NCBI GenBank assembly: GCA_963797255.1
Contig: CAWCOV010000019.1
Coordinates: 124,001-188,000 of the forward strand
Source: JANXZS01 sp963797255
GTDB lineage: Bacteria > Acidobacteriota > Terriglobia > Terriglobales > Acidobacteriaceae
DNA length: 64,000 bases
Direction: 5' to 3'
The position numbers and the translations under genes were made by a program. Under the pieces are notes generated by a model. It saw only the letters and a program-made list of their open reading frames with translations, was not told the origin of the DNA and ran no database searches. Positions 18,506-26,757 of the stretch are shown piece after piece (position 1 is the first letter of the stretch; each line of letters begins with the position of its first letter).

Positions 18506-18838
18506 ATGGAGTTCGTCGACAAAGTGTTGAAATGCGTGGATTGCGGAAGTGATTTCATATTCACGGCCGGGGAACAGCTTTTCTTTCACGACAAGCAGTT
18601 CAAGAACGATCCAAAACGATGCAAGCAGTGCAAGGCTAAAAGGGCTGCGGGACCGGGACAGGGCGTCCGAGCAGAAACCCGTACGGTGTGCTCGCAATGC
18701 GCCACCGAGACGACGGTACCCTTCAAGCCGACGCAGGGCAGGCCGGTGCTGTGCCGCTCGTGTTTCCAGCAGGCAAGGCCGCCAGTGACTACTGGGCAGC
18801 CAGCGTCCCCTGGAGCGATCGTGACGGGAACTGCCTGA
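18506..18838 (+). CDS. Zinc-ribbon protein (zf-trcl type)
   Basis: A 110-aa protein with two zinc ribbons. The first has CVDCGSDF and CKQCKAKR about 25 residues apart, with the FIFTAGEQLFFHDKQF core typical of the probable-zinc-ribbon (zf-trcl) family. The second has CSQCATETTVPF and CRSCF, the CxxC-(about 17)-CxxC type. Such tandem proteins are common in Acidobacteriota and Chloroflexi and may bind nucleic acid or protein; function is not established. GGGGGA precedes the ATG. Confidence 0.8.
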   Translation: MEFVDKVLKCVDCGSDFIFTAGEQLFFHDKQFKNDPKRCKQCKAKRAAGPGQGVRAETRTVCSQCATETTVPFKPTQGRPVLCRSCFQQARPPVTTGQPASPGAIVTGTA

Positions 18839-18884
18839 AATTCAGGCAGTTCGTTGTGATTGCGTGGGGCGCGAAGCGGTGGGC

Positions 18885-19349
18885 CTAGCTTCGCCGAGAG
18901 GCGGACTTGCGCGCCACCGGAGCGGCTGCTGTGGCTGATGCAACGGACTTTTCCGGGGCGGACGCCGCGCGCTTGCTCTTCTTGTCCTCGTGACTCACCA
19001 ACAGAGCCTCGATCTGAAGCAGCAGATCCTGCGTGTTCATTGGCTTGACTAACATCTCATCGGCACCCTCATCGCGCCAGTCGGTGCCGCGGATGGGATA
19101 CGCCGTGAGCATGGCGACCGCCGGCTCGTACAGCGCTTTCTTTGCTGCGTGCACGACCTCAATCCCCGAGTTGTCGCTCTCCATCTTCATGTCGGTGATG
19201 ACCATCTGGTAGGTATGGGAGCGAATCTTCAATTTCGCTTCGCGCGCGGAGGCGGCTGTCTCTACCTCAAAGCCATGGATTTCCAGGACAGCTTTCAAAG
19301 TGAGGAGGATTGCAAGCTCGTCATCGACCAGCAAGATTCGCCGTTTCAT
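18885..19349 (-). CDS. Single-domain response regulator
   Basis: About 154 aa. A CheY-like receiver: acidic pair in ILLVDDELAI, phospho-acceptor Asp in MVITDMKMES, Thr in MLTAYPIRG and Lys in EMLVKPMNT. The C-terminal tail (SKRAASAPEKSVASATAAAP...) is low complexity without a DNA-binding domain. The start MKRRILLVDDE at 19349 is preceded by GGAGATC; an upstream in-frame start at 19409 lacks one. No kinase is adjacent, so it is an orphan receiver. Confidence 0.85.
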   Translation of the reverse strand: MKRRILLVDDELAILLTLKAVLEIHGFEVETAASAREAKLKIRSHTYQMVITDMKMESDNSGIEVVHAAKKALYEPAVAMLTAYPIRGTDWRDEGADEMLVKPMNTQDLLLQIEALLVSHEDKKSKRAASAPEKSVASATAAAPVARKSASRRS

Positions 19350-20019
19350 TGGGAAGATCTCCGATACAAGAATATTTCGCGGGCAAGGCTGCCTGAAAAG
19401 CGCACCCACGGTGAAGAAGAACTCATCAGCCGGTGCGACATTCGAGTCAGTGCGCCGTGCGAATTTCTTCGATACTGCAAATCAAGCAACGCCGCAGAAT
19501 ACCACGTTGTGATAACAGGTCGCCGGAACAAAAGTTGATGCTTCTGCTGCTTCAAGGATATACGACAGCGTTGGAAATACTACGAAAAGGGAAGCTGCGG
19601 CACGGCATCAAGCCGGATTCTTTCTCATCGGACTACTTCGTGAAATACCTGAACCATTCTGTAGAGGACTGATCGTAGCCCAAAAGCTGCAACTCCGTTT
19701 CCGGGTTGAAATTCGGAAAGAGGTGGGACGCCGTCGCCCCCGGTCGTGGATGAAATCGCGAGCCCGATCATCGAGTGCTCGCGCCATCCATCTTCCCTCT
19801 ATCTTGAGCCACGTCAACGATGTATGGTCCCTCATAAATATCTTTCATGGGAAGCATGGAAATTGGGTCACAGTACAATCGCCTCTACTCAACCGAACTA
19901 GACAGAGCCCACTTGCCCGTGAAAGACGAGGACCGATGGCAATCTGCTCCCCGCGCCCAAAGGCAATGATGTTTTCAACCAGGCAAACGGTATATTTGCA
20001 CTGCAAGGATTGACCGCCG
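19350..20019. other. Intergenic region of 670 bp, nothing clear
   Basis: Between the response regulator and the CNMP/CBS/DUF294 gene. Short frames exist on both strands, such as 19538-19672 (+, LLLLQGYTTALEILRKGK...), but none has a ribosome-binding site or a recognised domain. It must hold promoters for both divergent genes. No tRNA or terminator hairpin seen. Confidence 0.4.
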
Positions 20020-21864
20020 ATGCAGACCTTTGTCATTCGCCAGCGCGTTGCGGACTTCCTGAGGAAACACACTCCGTTCGAAGTGTTTTCAGAAGAGGAC
20101 CTGTTAACGCTTGCGGGCAGCGGGCGAGTGCTGTTTCACGAATCGGAAGAGTTCATTTTCCACCAGGGCGATGCCAAGGGACGCTTTCTCTGGATGATTC
20201 AACAGGGCAAAGTGGAGCTGCTGGACGAGTCCACATCTCTCCAACCGGTGCGAGACATATTGGGCGAAGGGGATTTGCTCGGCATTGAGCGATTCGCCGG
20301 AGACGGAAGTTTTCAGCACTCGGCACGCACTGCAACCGATGTAATTCTTTACGCAATCTCCGCAGAAGTCTTCGAGGCGTCGATGGAGAAATATCCGTCG
20401 GTGAAGCGCTATATTTCTGCGCACGACTCTGTGTCCGGCATCCGCGGATTCAGCCGAACGTCGTGGCTTGAGGCCAAGCCACCGGCTGCGGGATTTTTAC
20501 GAGCGCGGCTGCTGCGATTGCCCGAAGATGTTTCGCGTGAAGAAGCGATACAGCAAATCTCCGCTTCAAAGAGCGGTATCGCCTGCGTGGTGAACGATGC
20601 GGGCGTTGCGGTGGGCCTGCTTACGGCGACCGACCTTTGTGCATCCACAGATGACTCTGCAGCAGGTGTAGCGCGCATGTGCTCATCGTCGATACCTGCC
20701 CTGTTCAGCACGCGATCTGCGATCCGCGAGATGTTGCGCGGACACTGCAGCGAACTGCTGATAACGCAGGACGGATCTTTTACGAGCAAAGTGGAGGCGG
20801 TGCTCACATCGCAGGAACTAGCGATGTTCAGCGACTACGATCCTACACAACTGATTCGCGCGATTCGCATGTCGACTTCCATCGCGGAAATAAAGCCGCT
20901 GATTCAGAGGGCTCAGCGGATGATTGTGGACGGCCTGGCGCAGCCATCGGATCTGGATGATTGCAGCGTTCTCGGCGTGGAAGTAGTCAAGGCAATAGCG
21001 GACGCCTGTATTGGAATGGCCAACTCGAGTGTCGAGGATGCGGGGATTCCCCCGCCGGGTGTTCCGTGCTGCTTTGTACTGTTTGGCGCAGTGGCACGGG
21101 CCGACATGGTAGCGCCAACTGTGCCTGCAATCGCCGTGGTCTACGATGACGCGGAGGAAAAAATTACTTCGCAAGACCATATGTACTTTGTGGCGCTCGC
21201 GGGCGAGATTGGGGCAAAGCTGCACGAGTGTGGAATCGCAGGAACTGTGCTGAACTGGCCGGAAGGAGTGCAGCCGAGCATGCCACTTTCGGAGTGGGCG
21301 CGGTTGTATCGCGAGACAGTTCGCAATCCGCTGGGACACGATCTCTATCGCCGTCGAGAATTCTTCGATCTCGCGCCTCTGTCAGGTGATGTAACGATCC
21401 TCGGCAAAATTCAAGCCCACATGCTGATGGAGTATCACGAGTTCGACACGGCAATCCCGTTTCTGGCGAACGATACTTTTATGCATTTGCCGCCGATGAC
21501 TTTCTTCCGGGGCATGGTGCTGGGGCTGGATGGGGTGCAACACGAGAGCTTCAACATTGTGGATGCAATCATCACGCCGTCGGCGGATGCGGCGCGCGTC
21601 TTCGCGATTTCAAAGGGAAGATTTATTCCGGCCAAGACACTCGCGCGATTTGGATCGGCGGTTCGCGACTTCCCGCAGGGAGCGTCCATTCTGACGGAAG
21701 GAGCGGCGGCCTACCGCATCGGAATGTACTACTGGACGCTGGCCGGCACGGACAAGATATCGCCCGCGAAACTATCGAAATTTGATCAGCTGCTTTTGAA
21801 GACAGCGCTCACATCGATCCAGAATCTTCTTGAATTTACCCATTCCACATTTATCAAAGATTGA
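20020..21864 (+). CDS. CNMP-binding + CBS + DUF294 nucleotidyltransferase-like protein
   Basis: A 614-aa cytoplasmic protein. In order: cyclic-nucleotide-binding domain (about residues 15-125; FIFHQGDAKGRFLWMIQQGK), a CBS pair (about 160-275), a GlnD-like DUF294 domain (about 330-460) and its DUF294_C helical partner. In active relatives the nucleotidyltransferase motif is GSxxRxEQxxxTDQDNA; here it reads LFGAVARADMVAPTVPAIAV, so both aspartates are missing and transferase activity is doubtful. The DnaQ-like exonuclease gene follows 75 bp downstream, a conserved pairing in many bacteria. Confidence 0.85.
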   Translation: MQTFVIRQRVADFLRKHTPFEVFSEEDLLTLAGSGRVLFHESEEFIFHQGDAKGRFLWMIQQGKVELLDESTSLQPVRDILGEGDLLGIERFAGDGSFQHSARTATDVILYAISAEVFEASMEKYPSVKRYISAHDSVSGIRGFSRTSWLEAKPPAAGFLRARLLRLPEDVSREEAIQQISASKSGIACVVNDAGVAVGLLTATDLCASTDDSAAGVARMCSSSIPALFSTRSAIREMLRGHCSELLITQDGSFTSKVEAVLTSQELAMFSDYDPTQLIRAIRMSTSIAEIKPLIQRAQRMIVDGLAQPSDLDDCSVLGVEVVKAIADACIGMANSSVEDAGIPPPGVPCCFVLFGAVARADMVAPTVPAIAVVYDDAEEKITSQDHMYFVALAGEIGAKLHECGIAGTVLNWPEGVQPSMPLSEWARLYRETVRNPLGHDLYRRREFFDLAPLSGDVTILGKIQAHMLMEYHEFDTAIPFLANDTFMHLPPMTFFRGMVLGLDGVQHESFNIVDAIITPSADAARVFAISKGRFIPAKTLARFGSAVRDFPQGASILTEGAAAYRIGMYYWTLAGTDKISPAKLSKFDQLLLKTALTSIQNLLEFTHSTFIKD

Positions 21865-21922
21865 TTGAGGATTTTTACCAAGGGATTGATTGGCTATTTT
21901 TACCAAGGATTGATTGACGGAT
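21861..21922 (+). repeat. Three imperfect direct repeats (GATTGATTG)
   Basis: GATTGATTG occurs three times at about 25-26 bp spacing, twice followed by TTTTTACCAAGG. The repeats begin inside the last codons of the DUF294 gene and fill the gap before the exonuclease. They look like a short local duplication. Confidence 0.6.
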
Positions 21923-21939
21923 CTTAAGTCAAGGACCGA

Positions 21940-22596
21940 ATGACGATCGCAGCCTACCAGGAAGCATTCAAGAAAACGTGGAGCGACGACACGCCGTCAG
22001 CCGAGGTGCGCTTTGTGGTGCTGGATACGGAGACGACAGGTCTGGATCCGCGGCGGGACAAAATCATCAGCATTGGTGCGCTGTCTGTGATCAACGGACA
22101 GATGCGTCTGGATGATTCGTTCGAAGTGCTGCTGAAAGTTTCCTACAACAACACCTCGGTGACGGTGCATGGCATTACGCACGACGAAGCGGTGGGCGGC
22201 ATGGAAGAGCCGGAGGCGCTGCTGCTCTTTCTCGATTATTTGCGCGATGGAGTGATTGTCGGGCATCACATCGGTCATGACATTGAGGTGCTGAATGTAG
22301 CTTGCGAAAAGCACTTTGATCTCACGCTGAGCAATCGGTCCTTGGACACGATGGATCTGACGCTGTATCTGGACGACGATGGCGCGTTTCCCAATCGTCC
22401 AAAGGACGCGGGATATTCGCTGGATGCACTATGTGAAATGTTTGGGGTGGCTCCGCACGATCGCCACACGGCAGGTGGCGACGCATTTCTGACGGCGCTG
22501 GTATTTCTGCGGCTGCTGCGCTGCGCGAAGGCCGTTGGACGCGATTCGCTCGGCACTCTCTGCATTCCTTATCCGGTGGGCGGCGAAAGTGACTGA
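21940..22596 (+). CDS. DEDDh 3'-5' exonuclease (DnaQ-like)
   Basis: A 218-aa exonuclease of the Pol III epsilon fold. Exo I FVVLDTETTGLDPRRDKI, Exo II VTVHGITHDEAVGG plus VGHHIGHDIEVLNVAC, and Exo III HDRHTAGGDAFLTALVFLRL with catalytic His and Asp. It is too small to contain a polymerase-binding tail typical of long epsilon subunits. Next to the DUF294 protein, so the two may act together in an uncharacterised process. Confidence 0.88.
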   Translation: MTIAAYQEAFKKTWSDDTPSAEVRFVVLDTETTGLDPRRDKIISIGALSVINGQMRLDDSFEVLLKVSYNNTSVTVHGITHDEAVGGMEEPEALLLFLDYLRDGVIVGHHIGHDIEVLNVACEKHFDLTLSNRSLDTMDLTLYLDDDGAFPNRPKDAGYSLDALCEMFGVAPHDRHTAGGDAFLTALVFLRLLRCAKAVGRDSLGTLCIPYPVGGESD

Positions 22597-22776
22597 ATGC
22601 AAGCGCTTTGGCGAAATGCGGATTTAGGCGAACCTTTCGCGGCGGAAGCGAATCCCACACTGGAACGAGGTAGCGAGGGAATGGCCGGTTCGGGGTCGCG
22701 GATTCAAATCCCTGGAACAGGACCGATGCTATACTCGTCAGGCGAAGGCTAGGCCTTTGCGTACCGGAGGAGAACC

Positions 22777-23418
22777 ATCGATAAGCGTTCAGCAAAGTCG
22801 TTCATTCGCATTAACGATAAGATTCGCGCACGGGAAGTGCGTGTCATTGACGATGCCGGCAATCAGCTCGGCATTCTCCCGCCATTCGAAGCATTGAAGA
22901 TAGCCCGCGAGCGCGGCCTTGACCTGGTTGAGGTGTCGCCCAGCGCGGTTCCGCCCGTCTGCCGTATTCAGGACTATGGCAAGTTCCTGTACGAGAAAGA
23001 CAAGAGCGACCGTGCCGCGCGCAAGAAGCAGAAGATCATCACCATCAAAGAAGTGAAGTTCTCCGTCACCGTGGATGAGCACGACTACGTGACGAAGAAG
23101 AACAAGGCTCTTGGCTTTCTGGCAGATGGCGACAAGGTAAAGGCATCGCTGCGCTTCAAGGGGCGGCAGATGGCGCATCGCGATCTTGGCTACAAAATCA
23201 TCAATCGCCTGATCCAGGACATTGGCGAAAACGGCGTCGTGGAATTCATGCCGCGCATGGAAGGCACGACGTTGCACGCGATTATCGCGCCGGGCAAGAA
23301 GGCGGAAGTGCAGAAGGCGCCCAAGGCACCGGCCCCGCCGAAGGGCACGGCTGAGGCCAAGCCTGCTCCAGCGGCAGCGCCTGTGTCAGAGCCAGAGACG
23401 ACAACGCCCGTCCAGTAG
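22777..23418 (+). CDS. infC: Translation initiation factor IF-3, ATC start
   Basis: About 213 aa. IF3 prevents premature subunit joining and checks the start codon. N-terminal domain: RINDKIRAREVRVIDDAGNQ; linker; C-terminal domain: VKASLRFKGRQMAHRDLGYK and PRMEGTTLHAIIAPGKK; then an Ala/Pro/Lys-rich tail. The first ATG-like starts would cut off the N-terminal core. ATC at 22777 (ATC GAT AAG CGT) is in frame with a perfect GGAGGAG five bases upstream, so I call ATC as the start. Rare starts in infC are known and permit autoregulation by IF3. rpmI and rplT are not next to it here. Confidence 0.95.
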   Translation: MDKRSAKSFIRINDKIRAREVRVIDDAGNQLGILPPFEALKIARERGLDLVEVSPSAVPPVCRIQDYGKFLYEKDKSDRAARKKQKIITIKEVKFSVTVDEHDYVTKKNKALGFLADGDKVKASLRFKGRQMAHRDLGYKIINRLIQDIGENGVVEFMPRMEGTTLHAIIAPGKKAEVQKAPKAPAPPKGTAEAKPAPAAAPVSEPETTTPVQ

Positions 23419-23436
23419 CCGAGTTATGGAATAAAG

Positions 23437-23474
23437 CGCCGCCCTGATCGCGAGATTGGGGCGGTTTTGCTTTT
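23437..23474 (+). terminator. Terminator after infC
   Basis: CCGCCC and GGGCGG separated by a 14-base loop, followed by TTTTGCTTTT. It isolates infC from the downstream padR unit. Confidence 0.7.
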
Positions 23475-23487
23475 GGTGAGTGCGAGG

Positions 23488-23546
23488 TCTCTCCTTGACA
23501 ATCTAGGAGAGCGCTGGTATTTCTCTCCTAGAGCGTCAAGGAGAGA
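23488..23546 (+). promoter_or_regulatory. padR promoter inside a 59-bp concentric palindrome (likely operator)
   Basis: TTGACA (23495-23500), 17-bp spacer, TATTTC (23518-23523). Outer arms TCTCTCCTTGAC (23488-23499) and GTCAAGGAGAGA (23535-23546) are perfect, as are inner arms TCTAGGAGAG (23502-23511) and CTCTCCTAGA (23523-23532). All share one centre at 23517. The overlap with the promoter suggests autorepression by PadR. Confidence 0.75.
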
Positions 23547-23551
23547 GCCGC

Positions 23552-23908
23552 GTGTCACTGGAAAAGCCGGAAAAACAAGTAGATGTACTGCAGGGAACGC
23601 TGGATCTGCTGATTCTAAAGGCAGTTTCGCTTGGACCTCTGCATGGGTATGGGGTGCTGCTGCGGATACAGCAGATTTCCGGCAAGGAGTTGGTGATACA
23701 GCAGGGTTCGCTCTATCCCGCACTTTATCGGCTGGAGCACCAGGGAGCCATCGCCAGCGAGTGGGGTGAGAGCGACAACAATCGCCGCGCCAAGTATTAC
23801 CAGCTGACTGCGGCGGGGCGCGACCGGCTCGACGAAGAGACTGACAAGTGGAACCGCATGGCCGGAATTATTGGCACGATTCTGCGGACAACGCCGGAGG
23901 AAGCATGA
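23552..23908 (+). CDS. PadR family transcriptional regulator
   Basis: A 118-aa winged-helix repressor: LDLLILKAVSLGPLHGYGVL, then QGSLYPALYRLEHQGAIAS and the wing region RAKYYQLTAAGRDRL. The GTG start at 23552 follows GGAGAGAG, which is itself the right arm of the promoter palindrome. It overlaps the ADOP permease gene by ATGA, so the two are translationally coupled. PadR-ADOP cassettes are highly multiplied in Acidobacteriota. Confidence 0.93.
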   Translation: MSLEKPEKQVDVLQGTLDLLILKAVSLGPLHGYGVLLRIQQISGKELVIQQGSLYPALYRLEHQGAIASEWGESDNNRRAKYYQLTAAGRDRLDEETDKWNRMAGIIGTILRTTPEEA

Positions 23909-26667
23909 GCCTGCGATCCTTTTTCACTCGCGTCGCCAAGCAGCCGCAGTCATGGTTCCGCGCTGTTTCGAAGCGCAGCCGTCTGGAAGCGGAAATGGAA
24001 GCTGAACTTTCCTATCATTTGGAGAGCCTGGTGGCGGACCTGGTAGCGGCTGGTTATTCTCCAGCGGAGGCGGCGCGCCGCGCGAGGATTGCATTGGGAT
24101 CACCGGTGTCAACCAAGGAAGATATTCGCGCGTCGGTCGGGCTGCGCTGGTGGGATGAGTTCTGGGCGGATCTGCGATATGGTGTGCGGATTCTCGAAAA
24201 GAATCCCAGCTTCACTCTGATTGCGGCAACATCGCTGGCCTTGGCTATTGGCGCGAACACGACGATTTTTTCCGTGGCCAAGCAGGTGCTCTACGACCGT
24301 CTGCATGTGGATCATCCTGAGACGTTGAGGCTGTTGCGCTGGGATGGGGACAAGAAGGTCGCAGTGCACTCGATGTGGGGCGAGTTTGATACCGACCAAA
24401 ACGGGGTCACGAGTTCATCGTTCTCCTATCCTGCGTACCAGCAACTGCGCGCCGAAAACCGCTTGATGGAAGATATGTTTGCGTTCAAAGACGACGGGAT
24501 GAACGCAACTGTCGCCGGGAATGCGCAGCGGGTGGTGGTGGAGATGTTATCCGGCAACGCCTATGCGGCGCTGGGTGTGAAGCCTCAGTTGGGGCGTGCG
24601 ATCCAGCCGTCCGACGATGCCGTGTCCGGCTCCGGTTCTGCGGCCGTCATCAGCGATGGCCTTTGGGAGCGCGAGTTTGCTCGTGATCCGAAGGTGCTGG
24701 GGCAGACGATCAAGTTGAACCAGGCTGTGCTAACGATTGTCGGGGTGAATCCGCCGGAGTTTACCGGGGCGAAGAATGCGCAACAATCGCCGGATGTTTT
24801 TGTGCCGATCAGTTTGCAGCCGGTCATCGATCCAAAGCGCGGCAAGGTTCCGGCGCTGGCGGATCCGGATATGTGGTGGGTCAACGTCATGGCCCGGACC
24901 AAGCCGGGCGTGAAGGATTCCGAAGCGCGGGCCGCACTGGATGTGCAGTTGGGGGCGATTACTCGCCACACCATGACCGTGGAACAGGGCGACACCCTTC
25001 CGTACCTTGTACTGGCCGATGGGGCGCGGGGATTGCATTCCGCCGACAGGATGTTCAAGAAGCCGTTGTATGTGCTGATGGTACTTACGGGCTTCGTGCT
25101 GTTGCTCGCCTGTGCAAACATCGCCAGCCTGCTGCTGGCGAGAGGAGCGCAGCGACAACGTGAAATAAGCGTGCGGTTGGCCCTTGGAGCGGGGCGGGGC
25201 CGCGTTCTTCGCCAATTGCTGACGGAAAGCCTTCTCCTGGCATGCATTGGCGGCTTTGGCGGTTTGCTGCTCGGCTTTATCGGGCGCAACGCCATTCCCA
25301 AGTTGCTGGCGAATCCGTGGGAACGGGCCGCGACCACGGTCCCTTTTGACTGGGGCGTTTTCGCCTTCACCGCAGCGGTCACACTCTTGACGGCCTTTCT
25401 GTTCGGGCTCGCTCCTGCCGTGCTGGCTGCTCGCAGCGATGTAGGCAGCAGCTTGAAAGGCGAAGCACACACAGCGTCGCGACGACGCAAAGGGCTTAGC
25501 GGCAAGGCGGTGATCGTGGTGCAGATCGCACTCTCGACCCTGCTGGTGGTGGGTGCGGGATTCTTCTTGAGAACGCTGATCGCGCTGCACTCCGTTGACG
25601 TTGGATTTAACGCGAATCATCTTCTGCTGTTCCAAATCAATCCGCCGGGCAAGCTCTATCCGGCGGGGAAAGATGTGCAATTGCATTCGCGGCTGGAGCA
25701 AGCATTCTCCGCGGTTCCGGGTGTGGAGCGAGTTGCGCCGGGAACGTTCACCTACATTTCTCAGAGCATGGATAATTCCGATTTTCTGCCGGAAGGGGAA
25801 ACTTTCGACGAAAAGAAGGGACAATCGGAAGACTTCAACATTGTGGGCAACGACTTCTTTCAGACCATGGGCATTGCAATGCTTGCGGGACGTAGCTTTG
25901 GTCCCGAAGATACGGCCACATCCCAGAAAGTCGCGGTCGTAAACCAGGCACTGGCGCGCAAAAGATTCCCCAACGTAAATCCGATTGGAAAGAGATTCAA
26001 AGCGGACCGGGCAACCACCAATGACTGGATCCAGATTGTAGGCATTTGCAAGGACACCCACTATACGAACTTGCGCGACGAACCTCCGGCGCAGTTCTTC
26101 ACGCCCTATGTGCAGCAACCCCAGATTGACGGCATGACTTATCAGATTCGGACCAAACTGGAACCTGCTTCGTTGGTTCCTGCGCTTCGCCGCGTGGTTC
26201 AATCCGTAGATCGCGATCTGCCCATGATTGATGTGCGCACACAGCAGGAGCAGATTGACGCGACCATGCAGATCGAGCGCGCCTTCTCTGCGCTTACTTC
26301 GAGTTTTGGCGTGCTGGCGTTGGCGCTGGCCTGCGTGGGTATCTACGGAATCATGGCTCACTCGGTAGCGAATCGGCGGAATGAGATTGGAATCCGCATG
26401 GCACTGGGCGCGCAGCCGAAGCAGGTGAGAGGCATGATCCTGCGCGAGAGCACATGGCTTGCGGCTTTCGGAATAGCGGTGGGAGTAGCGGTTGCGCTGG
26501 CACTGATGCGATTGGTGAAATCGATGCTCTACGGGATTCAACCCTATGACCCAGTAGCACTTTCAGCGGGCGTGCTTTTGCTGATAACGGTTGCGGTTGC
26601 GGCCAGTTGGATTCCGGCGCGACGCGCGGCAAGCGTGCAGCCGATGGATGCACTGCGCCACGAATAG
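23905..26667 (+). CDS. ADOP-type ABC transporter permease (MacB/FtsX-like)
   Basis: About 920 aa from ATG 23905. An N-terminal cytoplasmic region of about 80 aa (EMEAELSYHLESLVADLVAAG) characteristic of acidobacterial duplicated orphan permeases, then two copies of the MacB periplasmic domain plus FtsX-like membrane domain. Conserved pieces: DLRYGVRILEKNPSFTLIA, ISVRLALGAGRGRVLRQLL in the first half and NEIGIRMALGAQPKQVRGMI near the end. No ATPase gene is adjacent (orphan). The product moved, if any, is unknown. Confidence 0.93.
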   Translation: MSLRSFFTRVAKQPQSWFRAVSKRSRLEAEMEAELSYHLESLVADLVAAGYSPAEAARRARIALGSPVSTKEDIRASVGLRWWDEFWADLRYGVRILEKNPSFTLIAATSLALAIGANTTIFSVAKQVLYDRLHVDHPETLRLLRWDGDKKVAVHSMWGEFDTDQNGVTSSSFSYPAYQQLRAENRLMEDMFAFKDDGMNATVAGNAQRVVVEMLSGNAYAALGVKPQLGRAIQPSDDAVSGSGSAAVISDGLWEREFARDPKVLGQTIKLNQAVLTIVGVNPPEFTGAKNAQQSPDVFVPISLQPVIDPKRGKVPALADPDMWWVNVMARTKPGVKDSEARAALDVQLGAITRHTMTVEQGDTLPYLVLADGARGLHSADRMFKKPLYVLMVLTGFVLLLACANIASLLLARGAQRQREISVRLALGAGRGRVLRQLLTESLLLACIGGFGGLLLGFIGRNAIPKLLANPWERAATTVPFDWGVFAFTAAVTLLTAFLFGLAPAVLAARSDVGSSLKGEAHTASRRRKGLSGKAVIVVQIALSTLLVVGAGFFLRTLIALHSVDVGFNANHLLLFQINPPGKLYPAGKDVQLHSRLEQAFSAVPGVERVAPGTFTYISQSMDNSDFLPEGETFDEKKGQSEDFNIVGNDFFQTMGIAMLAGRSFGPEDTATSQKVAVVNQALARKRFPNVNPIGKRFKADRATTNDWIQIVGICKDTHYTNLRDEPPAQFFTPYVQQPQIDGMTYQIRTKLEPASLVPALRRVVQSVDRDLPMIDVRTQQEQIDATMQIERAFSALTSSFGVLALALACVGIYGIMAHSVANRRNEIGIRMALGAQPKQVRGMILRESTWLAAFGIAVGVAVALALMRLVKSMLYGIQPYDPVALSAGVLLLITVAVAASWIPARRAASVQPMDALRHE

Positions 26668-26686
26668 AATGGCGCACAAAAATGAA

Positions 26687-26721
26687 AGGCCACGCCGTCA
26701 TTCGTCGGCGTGGCTTTTTTT
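26687..26721 (+). terminator. Terminator after the ADOP gene
   Basis: GCCACGCCG / CGGCGTGGC stem with TTTTTTT run. Lies between convergent ADOP and MFS genes. Confidence 0.88.
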
Positions 26722-26757
26722 GCGGTATTCGTCCTTCAAAGGGGAGGGAGTTCGGCG

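Noticed and set aside
19538..19672. Small plus-strand frame in the 670-bp gap (LLLLQGYTTALEILRKGK)
   Set aside because: No Shine-Dalgarno, no recognised family, no conserved context.
24730..26541. 603-aa open frame on the minus strand
   Set aside because: Lies wholly antisense to the ADOP permease, is rich in H, R and Q, and has no domain; a shadow of GC-rich codon bias.
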